Source: Sphingomonas sp. ATCC 31555 (lineage in GTDB: Bacteria; Pseudomonadota; Alphaproteobacteria; Sphingomonadales; Sphingomonadaceae). Taken from it: 61,032 nucleotides of DNA. Shown in pieces: positions 52,270 to 60,252 of this stretch; position 1 is the stretch's first letter, and each line of letters opens with the position of its first letter. The notes under the pieces are model-generated. The model searched no databases. It was given only the letters and a program-made list of their open reading frames with translations, and had not been told where the DNA came from. The translations under genes were made by a program, and so were the position numbers. Location of the stretch: NCBI RefSeq assembly GCF_000282895.1, contig NZ_ALBQ01000046.1, forward strand, positions 1 through 61,032, written 5' to 3'.

Positions 52270-52698
52270 ATGACAGACCTTTCCTCAACATTGTTCCAGA
52301 AACTGGAGTTCTGCCATGCTGCTATCCTCGCCGGCATGGCGGAAGTCGAAGAGCACTGCAGTCGTGAAATTCCCGATCTTGCTGCGCTTGCGCTTGTGAG
52401 GGTGAAGCTGAGCCGCGCCAGCACAGAGCGGTCCAAGCTAGTCCGCGATGTGATCGTCCCAAAACTCCTCGAAAATGCAGATCCCGCTTTTCGAGGCGAG
52501 CTGTCGTTGATGCTCGAAGCTTTCACGGCGAAGCGGGTGGCTTCAAGCAAACATGTTGCGACCTGGAGTTCCTGGACGATCCAGCAGAATTGGGACGGCT
52601 ACCGCGAGGCATCGCGGACGATCCGGAAGATGATGCAGGACCAGATCGATCGTGAACGTAAAATCTTGAGCCGGCGCTTGCGCGAACGCGGGCTCTAG
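52270..52698 (+). CDS. Helical protein near the signalling cluster
   Basis: 142-residue all-helical protein: MTDLSSTLFQKLEFCHAAIL, VKLSRASTERSKLVRDVIVP and a long C-terminal helix (SRTIRKMMQDQIDRERKIL). His and Trp occur but no metal motif is clear. It sits before a stand-alone receiver gene and could be a phosphotransfer or four-helix sensor partner, but this is only inference. A good hairpin follows at 52729. Confidence 0.55.
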   Translation: MTDLSSTLFQKLEFCHAAILAGMAEVEEHCSREIPDLAALALVRVKLSRASTERSKLVRDVIVPKLLENADPAFRGELSLMLEAFTAKRVASSKHVATWSSWTIQQNWDGYREASRTIRKMMQDQIDRERKILSRRLRERGL

Positions 52699-52728
52699 CT
52701 ACCGACACCGAGCAATCCGCAACTAGAA

Positions 52729-52757
52729 GAGCCCGCCCGTGGGGGGCAGGCGGGCTC
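52729..52757 (+). terminator. Hairpin terminator
   Basis: GAGCCCGCC (52729-52737) pairs with GGCGGGCTC (52749-52757), an eleven-base loop between. Only a short T-rich tail follows, so efficiency is uncertain. Confidence 0.65.
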
Positions 52758-53025
52758 CTCATTGCAGTGACTCGCAGCGGGGGTGCTGCGGCGCCAGTGC
52801 GACCCGGGTTCCACGTAGGTCTGGTTCCGGAACTGAGTTTGTTGATCCAATCGGTCGTCAGAACAACTACGTACATAGCCGATATCGTCCGATGGCTAGC
52901 TGTTGGCCGACGTTGTAGATTTGGCCCTATCGGGTCACGAATTGTTGTGCCTAACGTGGCGGCTACCATCCCGCATATCGGAACGAGAACATTTCCTATT
53001 CATTTCGAGACCATAGGGGGTGATC

Positions 53026-53394
53026 ATGGGACAACAATTCTCTTCGACGGTCCTCATCGTCGATGATGAGGACTACATTCGCGCGCTCGCATCCGCGGTT
53101 CTGCAGGAGGAGGGATTCGACGTGCTGCAGGCGGCCAGCACATCGGAGGCGCTCTACTTGGCCTCAACGCATGAGATTGACGTGTTGCTCACCGATCTTC
53201 ACATGCCGGGGCCCATGGACGGGCTGCAGCTTGCCGCTCAAATCCGCACCAAGGCCCCTCTGCTACATGTGATCATCTCCTCTGGAGACGACGAGTCCGT
53301 CGCGAATAAGGATGCCATTGATGCCGTCTTCCTCCCCAAGCCCTACAGGCCGCATCAGCTGACGGGTGCGGTTCGAGCGCACTTCATAGGTTGA
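53026..53394 (+). CDS. Stand-alone response-regulator receiver protein
   Basis: 122-residue single-domain receiver. It has the acidic pocket D13-D14-E15, the phosphoacceptor D57 (LLTDLHMPG), the switch Ser region (VIISSGDD) and K105 (LPKPYRPH). No output domain, so it works as a phospho-relay or CheY-like regulator. AGGGGG precedes the ATG at 53026. It is divergent in direction from the diguanylate cyclase gene that follows; a 230-base gap separates them. Confidence 0.87.
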   Translation: MGQQFSSTVLIVDDEDYIRALASAVLQEEGFDVLQAASTSEALYLASTHEIDVLLTDLHMPGPMDGLQLAAQIRTKAPLLHVIISSGDDESVANKDAIDAVFLPKPYRPHQLTGAVRAHFIG

Positions 53395-53628
53395 AGCCGG
53401 CAGACCGGAAGAGGAACTCGGTGTAGGGGCAGGCAGGTGTACCGCGCGTGCTTCTGCACGGCGGCACCCTTGCTGTTGGTCAAAGTTATCGGCGCGGCCT
53501 TCGGGCCCAGGATTGTTCGGGCATGCTGCCGATGTCGCTTCGGCTACTCGTGGTCGTGCAAAAGGCGCCAGACTCATGACGGTCGGCCGCAACTGCATGG
53601 GAGCGGCCGCCGTGCAGGCGCCGCCAGA

Positions 53629-55467
53629 TCATGCCGCGCGTAATTCGGCGATGACAGCGCGGTTTCGGCCCTGACGCTTAGCACGATACACGGCCTCATC
53701 CGCTGCTTCCAACATCCGCTGCGTGCCACTCCCTTCAGATCTCACGAACCCGGCGATGCCGAATGACGCGGAAATAGGCGGCAGAACAGTATTCCCCGAT
53801 CGCACGACGAGCTCGCCAAGTGCGAGCCGCAACCGCTCCACCCGGCGTGCGGCAGTTTCGGTCGTCGCTCCTGCGGCAATTACGGTGAACTCCTCGCCAC
53901 CGTACCGGCAGACGATGTCGCCGTCGCGGAAGTGCTTCTGCATCTCCTCAGCCACAGCCCGCAGAACGGCGTCACCAGCATCGTGACCATGGGTGTCGTT
54001 GAAGCGCTTGAAGTGATCGACATCGCACATGATGACGGACAGGGGAACTTCAGACCTCTCTGCTCGGGCCAGTTCAACTTGCAAGCTCTCTTCAAGATAC
54101 CGGCGGTTAAACAGGTTTGTCAGCGGATCGCGGATGCTCTGCTCCCTCAGATCCCTGCGGAGCACATGGTTCATAAGACCCGAACCGACTTCTCGGCTGA
54201 GGGCAGCAAGGCGATATTGCTCGGCGGCAGGTATCGACCCGATTACATGCACCAAACCTACAACGTCACCGCCGGCCATCAGAGGTTCGCAACAATAGTC
54301 TGCAGCAGCGCGGGCGTGCTCGCAGGCGAGATCGGGGTCTGAGGGATCGAAGACGTGAGGTTTGACAAGACGTAGCCCCCAGCATTTTTCGGGCTCGAAC
54401 CACTCGGGCAGGCTTTCTGCATTCCCCCAAGAACCGACCTTGACGAGCTGGTTGCGACTGTTGCTGTGCGCGTAGACGGCCCCGCCTGTACCGGGCAGCA
54501 ACTTCGGAACGAAGCGACGGATCACCTCCGCAAACTCTGGATCGGAGTTCGCCGACGTCATCCGAAGCGACATGGCGTTCAGAGTGTCCATTGCGGCGCC
54601 GCGCTTCTCCAGTTCTACAGATTGCCGGCGCAATTCTTTGTTCGCGATTTCAAGCGCGCTCTGATCAAGCACCTGCTGCTTCATGGTTGTGGAGAGGGTA
54701 TCGGCCATCGTGTTGTAGCCCGCAGCAATGGACGCAAACTCGCGCCAGCGGACACCCTTGAGATCGATGCGAGCTGACCCGTCTCCAGCTGCAAACGCCT
54801 CGATCGAAACGATCATGGAGCGAACGTGCCTTCGGATAGATCGAATGGTCACCGCCTTCATCGCTAGTATGATCAAGACAATCACGGGCACTGCAACCAG
54901 CACGATTAGACGGTTCGTGCGAAAAAGCCGTTCCGCGCGAGCGGTGCGTTCCTGGAGCAGGAGGCGTTCGGCCACCAGAAAGTCGTCCCGCTTAGCATCC
55001 AGGTCGGCCATCAGCGCTTCAGATGCGCGCGAGCGTGCAAGGACCTGCCCGAACGGCAGAGCTGGGTAGGCTCCACTGGTCTGCAGCGCGATACCGCTGC
55101 GGAGGAGTTCAATACGCTTCTCAGCCGCGTTGAGCAGTGCCCGCGCGCGAGCATTTTGCTCAGGGTTGTCGGCTGTCGAGCGAACAAGCCGTCGTAGATC
55201 CGCCAGTGCTTCTTCAAGCCGGGCAAGCGAACTGGCCTCCGGGGAGCGCTTTCTCTCAATGATGGAGGCGCGCAGGTCGGATTCCGACCGCCGAATAATG
55301 TCCACAGGCCGTTGAGCCAGCTCCAGCACACGCTCCGTGTGCTGCGTCCGGCGGTAGCCACTCTCCATCTTCCACGAGGAATAGAGAAGCAGTGCGGCGA
55401 GACCGGACAGCGCAGTCGCTGTGATCAGGCCAAGTGCTGTAATCTTGCGGCTAAGGGAATCGAGCAT
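53629..55467 (-). CDS. Membrane diguanylate cyclase with GAF and GGDEF domains
   Basis: 612-residue inner-membrane cyclase that makes c-di-GMP. A first membrane helix (ITALGLITATALSGLAALLL) and a second near 185-205 flank a helical periplasmic sensor like CHASE3; a HAMP-like region follows, then a GAF domain (about 300-440) and GGDEF with the active sequence GGEEF at 523-527. The sequence DVDHFKRFNDTHGHDAGD fits the catalytic site. The start at 55467 is 13 bases after the stop of a GAF gene, so they form an operon and GAF may modulate output. No EAL domain. Likely controls biofilm or motility. Confidence 0.9.
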   Translation of the reverse strand: MLDSLSRKITALGLITATALSGLAALLLYSSWKMESGYRRTQHTERVLELAQRPVDIIRRSESDLRASIIERKRSPEASSLARLEEALADLRRLVRSTADNPEQNARARALLNAAEKRIELLRSGIALQTSGAYPALPFGQVLARSRASEALMADLDAKRDDFLVAERLLLQERTARAERLFRTNRLIVLVAVPVIVLIILAMKAVTIRSIRRHVRSMIVSIEAFAAGDGSARIDLKGVRWREFASIAAGYNTMADTLSTTMKQQVLDQSALEIANKELRRQSVELEKRGAAMDTLNAMSLRMTSANSDPEFAEVIRRFVPKLLPGTGGAVYAHSNSRNQLVKVGSWGNAESLPEWFEPEKCWGLRLVKPHVFDPSDPDLACEHARAAADYCCEPLMAGGDVVGLVHVIGSIPAAEQYRLAALSREVGSGLMNHVLRRDLREQSIRDPLTNLFNRRYLEESLQVELARAERSEVPLSVIMCDVDHFKRFNDTHGHDAGDAVLRAVAEEMQKHFRDGDIVCRYGGEEFTVIAAGATTETAARRVERLRLALGELVVRSGNTVLPPISASFGIAGFVRSEGSGTQRMLEAADEAVYRAKRQGRNRAVIAELRAA

Positions 55468-55480
55468 AGTATGTGCTACT

Positions 55481-56029
55481 CTAAACAAGACGGAGCGGCG
55501 GGCTCAGTGTCCCTGAATCCACATTATTGATGAGGTGTTGGTTCAGATAGGTTGATGCCTGTTTGGCAAGCTCGTCGAGGCGCGCCAGCTGCGATGCACT
55601 GATCTCGGGTATTGGAACCGGACCTAGTGCGCACAGCGCGCCAACGGCGGCGCCCCCGACCATCAATCGGGCGCCGGCGTAAAATCGGACCTGGAGTTCG
55701 CCTACCACAAGTGGGTTGCCGTCAAACCGCTCATCCTGGGTGGCGTCCCGCACCAAGAGCGGTTTCTCCTGAGAAATCGTATGGCCGCAAAAAGCCTCTG
55801 AGCGTCTCGTCGTGCTCACCGGGATACACTCGCGCACGGGTATCCACTGACGGTGATCGTCGATGATCGTGACCGCCGCGGAGGGAACGCCGAAAAGCTT
55901 GGCCGCTTCGGAAACGAGGTGCTGGAGCTTGCCGAAGTCAGGCTTTGAGCTGACAAGCCGTTTCACGATGCGCTGACGCCCAACCTCATCCTTCGGATAA
56001 GGTCCCGGACTATAGAATAAAGTACTCAT
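55481..56029 (-). CDS. GAF-domain sensor protein
   Basis: 182-residue protein made of one GAF domain: LFGVPSAAVTIIDDHRQWIP, EAFCGHTISQEKPLLVRDAT, and VRFYAGARLMVGGAAVGALC. There is no output domain. It is likely the upstream partner of the diguanylate cyclase, which begins 13 bases after its stop, and could sense a small molecule or redox state. The ATG at 56029 has GGGGAGTATC; longer versions look untranslated. Confidence 0.85.
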   Translation of the reverse strand: MSTLFYSPGPYPKDEVGRQRIVKRLVSSKPDFGKLQHLVSEAAKLFGVPSAAVTIIDDHRQWIPVRECIPVSTTRRSEAFCGHTISQEKPLLVRDATQDERFDGNPLVVGELQVRFYAGARLMVGGAAVGALCALGPVPIPEISASQLARLDELAKQASTYLNQHLINNVDSGTLSPPLRLV

Positions 56030-56474
56030 AGATACTCCCCGCCGGCAATATATGGTTAACGACGGAAAAGATAAGTAGGGAGTTTTACAGGGCCTCAATT
56101 GCATCGGACGTTAAGAGAGTATTAACTATTTAGTAGGGAGTACGACGTCGAAACGAACTGCTCCACCTTTGTCTAACCATTCACATATCATGGATCAGGA
56201 TGCGATTACGTAGTTTTGCAGCGTAAACGGCCTCGAAGGTCGCGAACGACAGGTTGGTGGCTCGCGTCTGTCGGGATGCGGCAATCCATGGTCTGGTAGC
56301 ATGCCGGTATCCGCGCTGTCGCCGAACCTCGGGTAGCCTCAGTATGATACCTTAGCGTAACAATCTCGCTGGCGTTCGCTGTTGGGGTTGTGTCACGATC
56401 TGCGGCCGCGTCGATGACGCACCCCATGCACGAGAGCGCTTGTCCTCCTCGTACGGTTAAGAAGATGCGCGAGA
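56030..56474. other. Intergenic stretch with short direct repeats
   Basis: About 445 bases between the divergent GAF and receiver genes. AGTAGGGAGT occurs twice (56076 and 56144 region) in AT-rich surroundings typical of a promoter or regulator site. No gene is supported; a reverse frame at 56206-56427 looks spurious. Confidence 0.45.
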
Positions 56475-56879
56475 ATGAACGGACCGCTCATACTGCTCGT
56501 AGAGGATGAGGTAAGGCTCCTTATGCAGGCCCGGACCATCCTCGAGGAGGGCGATTTTCAGGTACTTTGCGCTCTCAATACCGGTGAGGCGATCGAGATC
56601 CTGCATTCTGAGGGCTGCTATATGAACGCGCTTGTTACCGACGTCAATCTTGGCGATGGGCCGAGCGGTTGGGTCGTTGCGACCTTGGCGCGGCAGCTGA
56701 AGCCTTCATTGCCGGTGATCTACGCGACGGCCGAAAGTACCGAAAGCTGGCAGAGACAAGGCGTTGGCGAGAGCATTCTCCTTCGCAAACCCTATACGTC
56801 CGCCCAGCTGCTATATGCGCTTAACGGCGCGATCCGAGCACCGGTAGTCGTTGATCCTGCCAGACTTGCAAGCGGCTGA
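56475..56879 (+). CDS. Stand-alone response-regulator receiver protein
   Basis: 134-residue receiver domain. E10-D11-E12 form the acidic pocket, D56 (TDVNLG) is the phosphoacceptor, and K105 (LLRKPYTS) is the conserved Lys. It is the second orphan receiver in this cluster and resembles regulators paired with hybrid kinases. A histidine kinase is not in the window, so the partner is unknown. Confidence 0.85.
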   Translation: MNGPLILLVEDEVRLLMQARTILEEGDFQVLCALNTGEAIEILHSEGCYMNALVTDVNLGDGPSGWVVATLARQLKPSLPVIYATAESTESWQRQGVGESILLRKPYTSAQLLYALNGAIRAPVVVDPARLASG

Positions 56880-57431
56880 ACACCGCAGCTTGCCTAAGTT
56901 TTCGCACTTCGATTTGGAATCCGCCCCCCCCTACCCAGCTGTTGCCGCCAGTTAGAAAAGGCACATTCCGCCGCAAGATAGAAATGGCACACGCCGCTCG
57001 TGGCAGCGGGGGCTGCGTGGAGCCCTCCTCATAGCGCAGCGCTGCCCCCGCTGATGCCCCACACTCCCGGCTCCTGTCCCCGGACCCGCTGCGCACGCAG
57101 TGGGCCCGGTTACACCGCCTCAACGATGCATCTCGTGCTATCGGGTAGGGCGTCGACGGCCGCCTCGACTGAGAACGACCAGCTCGAGCCGTTCGGCACC
57201 CTGTGCTAGGAGCGCTGCTCTTGCCGAAACCCGCCGTTCCCGCTTCATTGAGCAGACCCGCAACAGTACGCCTCTCGATCGTATGGCAATCCCTTATCGA
57301 CCGCGGAAGGCGGACGTGCATCATCGCTAACAGGCCGATCGGCTCTGGTGACGAAAAAAGTAGTCGAACGGGCATAAACGATTGGACTGGAACGTCGCGT
57401 GCCTCGCACTATCGTCTCACATTGGCGGCTT
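56880..57431. other. Intergenic stretch with repeat motifs and a hairpin
   Basis: About 550 bases with no convincing gene. TTAGAAAAGGCACA (56952-56965) and ATAGAAATGGCACA (56978-56991) are directly repeated with 12 bases between, a pattern that can mark a transposon end. CAGCGGGGGC and GCCCCCGCTG (57004-57013, 57044-57053) form a hairpin. The stretch separates the signalling cluster from the YcaO locus. Confidence 0.45.
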
Positions 57432-58121
57432 CTACGTTACTTCGCCAGAGCCTTGATTTACCTTCCCTTGCCCAAAGGCTATACGCTGAGTGATTCGAGC
57501 TGCGGCGACTGAGAACGGAGATGGAATTTCACCCGGGATGACTGAGTGGAATGCCGATCCCGGATAGCAAACGAAACGGTTGTATACCCCTTGCACCCTG
57601 CAGACTTCAGCCCACTCAGAACTATCAACTATGTACCCCCGAACAATATGATTTCTGCGACTGCGGTGAACCTTGGCGAATTCGGCTCTCTCCTCGTGGG
57701 TCGAAAGCATAACGCGGCCAGATGGAAGATGGCGGTAAAAGCATGTAAAACTATCGGATTTGCTCGAAAGGTGGACAAGGCCAAATATTGGTACGTTATC
57801 AATATGAGGCACGGCCTGCCTGGAGTGCAAAGCCGAACCGGTCACTGTTACCACTGCGAAGTCGATCTCACAGGGAGCGTCTTCCGGCACATCCACCCCC
57901 CAAAGATTCAGATGATCCCTTATGTCTGACGAGAACGAGTCCGCTTCATCTCTCGGAAGAGGGCAATGCAGACCAGGATAGGATGAGTACCCTATTCTGT
58001 AGTCAGCGCCAAGCGCTTGGGCACGCACTTGATCAACGTTTTCGTAGAAGTTATCGACGACGAGAATACGATACTCAGGTCCGTCCACCCAATGAGTCAC
58101 AGCGGCTGAGTTGATTCGCAC
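57432..58121 (-). CDS. DUF6445 protein, possible 2-oxoglutarate oxygenase-like enzyme
   Basis: 229-residue protein of the DUF6445 type. A His-x-Asp pair (PHIDN, H106 and D108), a distal His in CYPGSAFHSV (H192) and the segments FGLVHLSS, FTCFYRHLPSG and GVYNRFVCYPG give a double-stranded beta-helix, iron-enzyme-like pattern. The family has no proven function; in other genomes members sit in peptide or TonB-linked clusters. It is divergent from the small protein and YcaO genes, with an 87-base gap that can hold both promoters. Together they suggest it modifies the same product as the YcaO enzyme, for example by hydroxylation, which is inference. Confidence 0.75.
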   Translation of the reverse strand: MRINSAAVTHWVDGPEYRILVVDNFYENVDQVRAQALGADYRIGYSSYPGLHCPLPRDEADSFSSDIRDHLNLWGVDVPEDAPCEIDFAVVTVTGSALHSRQAVPHIDNVPIFGLVHLSSKSDSFTCFYRHLPSGRVMLSTHEERAEFAKVHRSRRNHIVRGYIVDSSEWAEVCRVQGVYNRFVCYPGSAFHSVIPGEIPSPFSVAAARITQRIAFGQGKVNQGSGEVT

Positions 58122-58208
58122 TTGTTCTACACCCCGTATCGGCTATCCACAGTATCGGCAGCAAGCACGAACAGCAATCTCGCTCGTTGCCAACAGGGGA
58201 GATCGAGC

Positions 58209-58427
58209 ATGGGTTACTGGTATATGTACGGTGAAAGCGATACCGGGTTCCAGGATTCGTTGAAACAGTTCTCAAATAAACTCGCGATGGTCGAGCCGAA
58301 TTCTGACGGTAGCTTCGAGGTAGAAGTGACCGTACGGGGTGCCACGGAGGAACGGATGTCCTTTAAAGCTCAGAACATCGAAGAGCTTCGGGAGATGGTT
58401 GATCTTAACGCCGGCAAGATGGCGTAG
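58209..58427 (+). CDS. 72-residue protein, candidate RiPP precursor or YcaO partner
   Basis: Small protein starting MGYWYMYGESDTGFQDSLKQ with GGGGAG as ribosome binding site. The middle (GSFEVEVTVRGATEERMSFK) looks like two beta strands and the end (IEELREMVDLNAGKMA) like a helix. It has no Cys, and few Ser or Thr, so cysteine-derived azoles are ruled out, although backbone amide modification remains possible. It ends two bases before the YcaO start, so both are translated together. It may be the substrate or a small folded partner of YcaO; sequence cannot decide which. Confidence 0.65.
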   Translation: MGYWYMYGESDTGFQDSLKQFSNKLAMVEPNSDGSFEVEVTVRGATEERMSFKAQNIEELREMVDLNAGKMA

Positions 58428-58429
58428 CT

Positions 58430-59668
58430 TTGATTGTTGGTGCGAGTGAGCGGTGTGCTTCTGCAGAAGACTCTATACTGCGGGCACACCGTTTCCTAGA
58501 CGAGAACAGAATTGAGGTGGAGTACAGCACAGAGGGTGAGGATATCGTCACGACGTATTGCAAGTTGATATCGGCGGATGGCTCGATAGCAATTGGCACT
58601 GGGAAGGGCCTTTCCGATCAAAGCCAAGCTTCTGCCGTTTTCGAAGCAATAGAGCACCTAGCGTCCGGAAGCCAGCCACCGGGATTGAAATGCGTAGATC
58701 TAGATCTACAAGGCGATGACGCCTATCTTGTCGGAGGAAGTCCCGGCTTTGCTGGCTTGCCATCTGGGCTGTCCCTCTCTCTGTCACGTGTCAATGCTTA
58801 CGCACTGGGCGGAGAGCCAAAAGCCATTCAGTATCCGTATTTTCTAAGGGACCCCGGCTTCTGCTCGAGGGATACCGTGGAAGCGAACTGTCTTCGCGGG
58901 CTTGGACTGGCGCGATATGCGACCAATTCAGGCGTAGCAGCGGGCCTTTCTGCAACCGATGCGATCCTTCACGGACTTCTGGAATTGATCGAACGAGACG
59001 CAATTGGTGTCACGCTGCTTGCCACTATCTTTAGTAGTACGCCTCGACCTGTTCGAAGACTCTCCCGTGAACGCTTAGGGGATTTGCTCGGCGAAGACTT
59101 GAACCGGATAGAGACTGCGGCCGGGAGGCGGCTAGACGCCTGGGATATTACAACTGACCTGCAGGTCCCGGTTTTACTCGCACGGCTCAAGGGGCAAGAT
59201 GGAAGGGCATTCTATGGCTCGGGCGCTTCTCTTTCATTCGCCTACGCGCTCTTGAGGGCTGGTACTGAAGCTCTTCAGTTTGTTCATGGTGTAAGGAGCG
59301 GCAGGGTGGTTGCCCCTGCTGTTGAACGCGAGCGCCACCTTCTGCCGATGTCCGCAAGCCAGCTGCTAAACGGGCAGTTCGGGTTCAGGGGCGGCGAAGA
59401 GGTGGGTCCGTGGGGAGCCGATGCCTCGCGTCACTTGGACCTATCCTCGGCCGAGCAGGTCGATGAGATTGTCTCGATGCTCATCGTTAGAGGGATTCAC
59501 GTTTATCACTGTCCCTTGCTGTCTGGGGCAGTGCACGTAGAGCACGTGATCTCCCCACAACTCGAGAGGTTTTTCCTCGTCAGTTATGGAGTGCCGGTTG
59601 CCCCGGGGTCCCGTGGGAAGGCCTTCTTGTCTGGTCGAAATTCTCCTGACAGCTCTCCCCTGTGCTAG
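58430..59668 (+). CDS. YcaO-family enzyme
   Basis: 412-residue YcaO protein. YcaO enzymes use ATP to activate backbone amides and make azolines, thioamides or amidines in ribosomal peptides. Recognisable family elements are SDQSQASAVFEAIEHLASG (E72, E75), YATNSGVAAGLSATDAILHG (N166), LLELIERDAIG (E185, E188) and YGSGASLSFAYALLRAGTEA. The C-terminus ends VPVAPGSRGKAFLSG without a clear PxPxP motif of azoline-forming members, and no TfuA or E1-like partner gene is present, so the modification is likely atypical. The start is a TTG two bases after the small gene; the next in-frame start would remove conserved sequence. Lower GC than the neighbours suggests recent transfer. Confidence 0.85.
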   Translation: MIVGASERCASAEDSILRAHRFLDENRIEVEYSTEGEDIVTTYCKLISADGSIAIGTGKGLSDQSQASAVFEAIEHLASGSQPPGLKCVDLDLQGDDAYLVGGSPGFAGLPSGLSLSLSRVNAYALGGEPKAIQYPYFLRDPGFCSRDTVEANCLRGLGLARYATNSGVAAGLSATDAILHGLLELIERDAIGVTLLATIFSSTPRPVRRLSRERLGDLLGEDLNRIETAAGRRLDAWDITTDLQVPVLLARLKGQDGRAFYGSGASLSFAYALLRAGTEALQFVHGVRSGRVVAPAVERERHLLPMSASQLLNGQFGFRGGEEVGPWGADASRHLDLSSAEQVDEIVSMLIVRGIHVYHCPLLSGAVHVEHVISPQLERFFLVSYGVPVAPGSRGKAFLSGRNSPDSSPLC

Positions 59669-59870
59669 ATTTGCGCCTGAAATGTGCTGAGGGCTACCCG
59701 CGCACTCTCTGTCATTCCGCGAGGCACTTTAGCGAGGGGTGAATGTCGGCTCCTGACAAGAGTTGCCGTTCGACCAATCGCTCCTGAACGGCAGGTATGT
59801 CCCAAAACACGTCGATCGCGCTTTCGGCAGCAGTAAACCAGCCCGCATCACCCCGGAGCGGCCACCTGCA

Positions 59871-60074
59871 TCAATGCGACTTGTTTGAGCTGGCGTGCAG
59901 GGTCAGCGTCACCGCGTTGCGAATGATGAACCAAGCCGACATTTTGTGGTGGTCGCCTGAAGCCATTGCCTCGTCGATTTTCGCTTGCAGGTAGTCTGCT
60001 ACGTCGTCGCCATATTGTTCGATCAACTCGTAGGCGATCAGGAAGGCGCGCGATTCCGCATCATCGTTTTGCAC
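59871..60074 (-). CDS. Small conserved hypothetical protein
   Basis: 67-residue acidic helical protein (FLIAYELIEQYGDDVADYLQ, then KMSAWFIIRNAVTLTLH). It resembles small sphingomonad proteins of the DUF6961 kind in layout, though the match is by pattern only. It is about 200 bases right of the YcaO gene and on the other strand. Function unknown. Confidence 0.55.
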   Translation of the reverse strand: MQNDDAESRAFLIAYELIEQYGDDVADYLQAKIDEAMASGDHHKMSAWFIIRNAVTLTLHASSNKSH

Positions 60075-60252
60075 GCTTCTGTATAGCGGAGTGCGGCGAG
60101 CCCGACACTCCGAAATATTGGCGGCAGAGGGACATGCCGTAAGCGCTCTTGACCTAACCCTCCATCATGTGAGCTACCAGTCGGTGCTCCTCCCAGTCCA
60201 ACGTCCGCGCGTCCGCAACGGGGGCGGGAGCAGCCCGGCAGCTTTTCCATCA

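Noticed and set aside
58430..59668. YcaO protein as a ribosomal S12 methylthiolation factor (E. coli YcaO type)
   Set aside because: It is shorter than the E. coli protein, lacks its C-terminal repeat domain, and is linked to a small gene, so a biosynthetic role is more likely.
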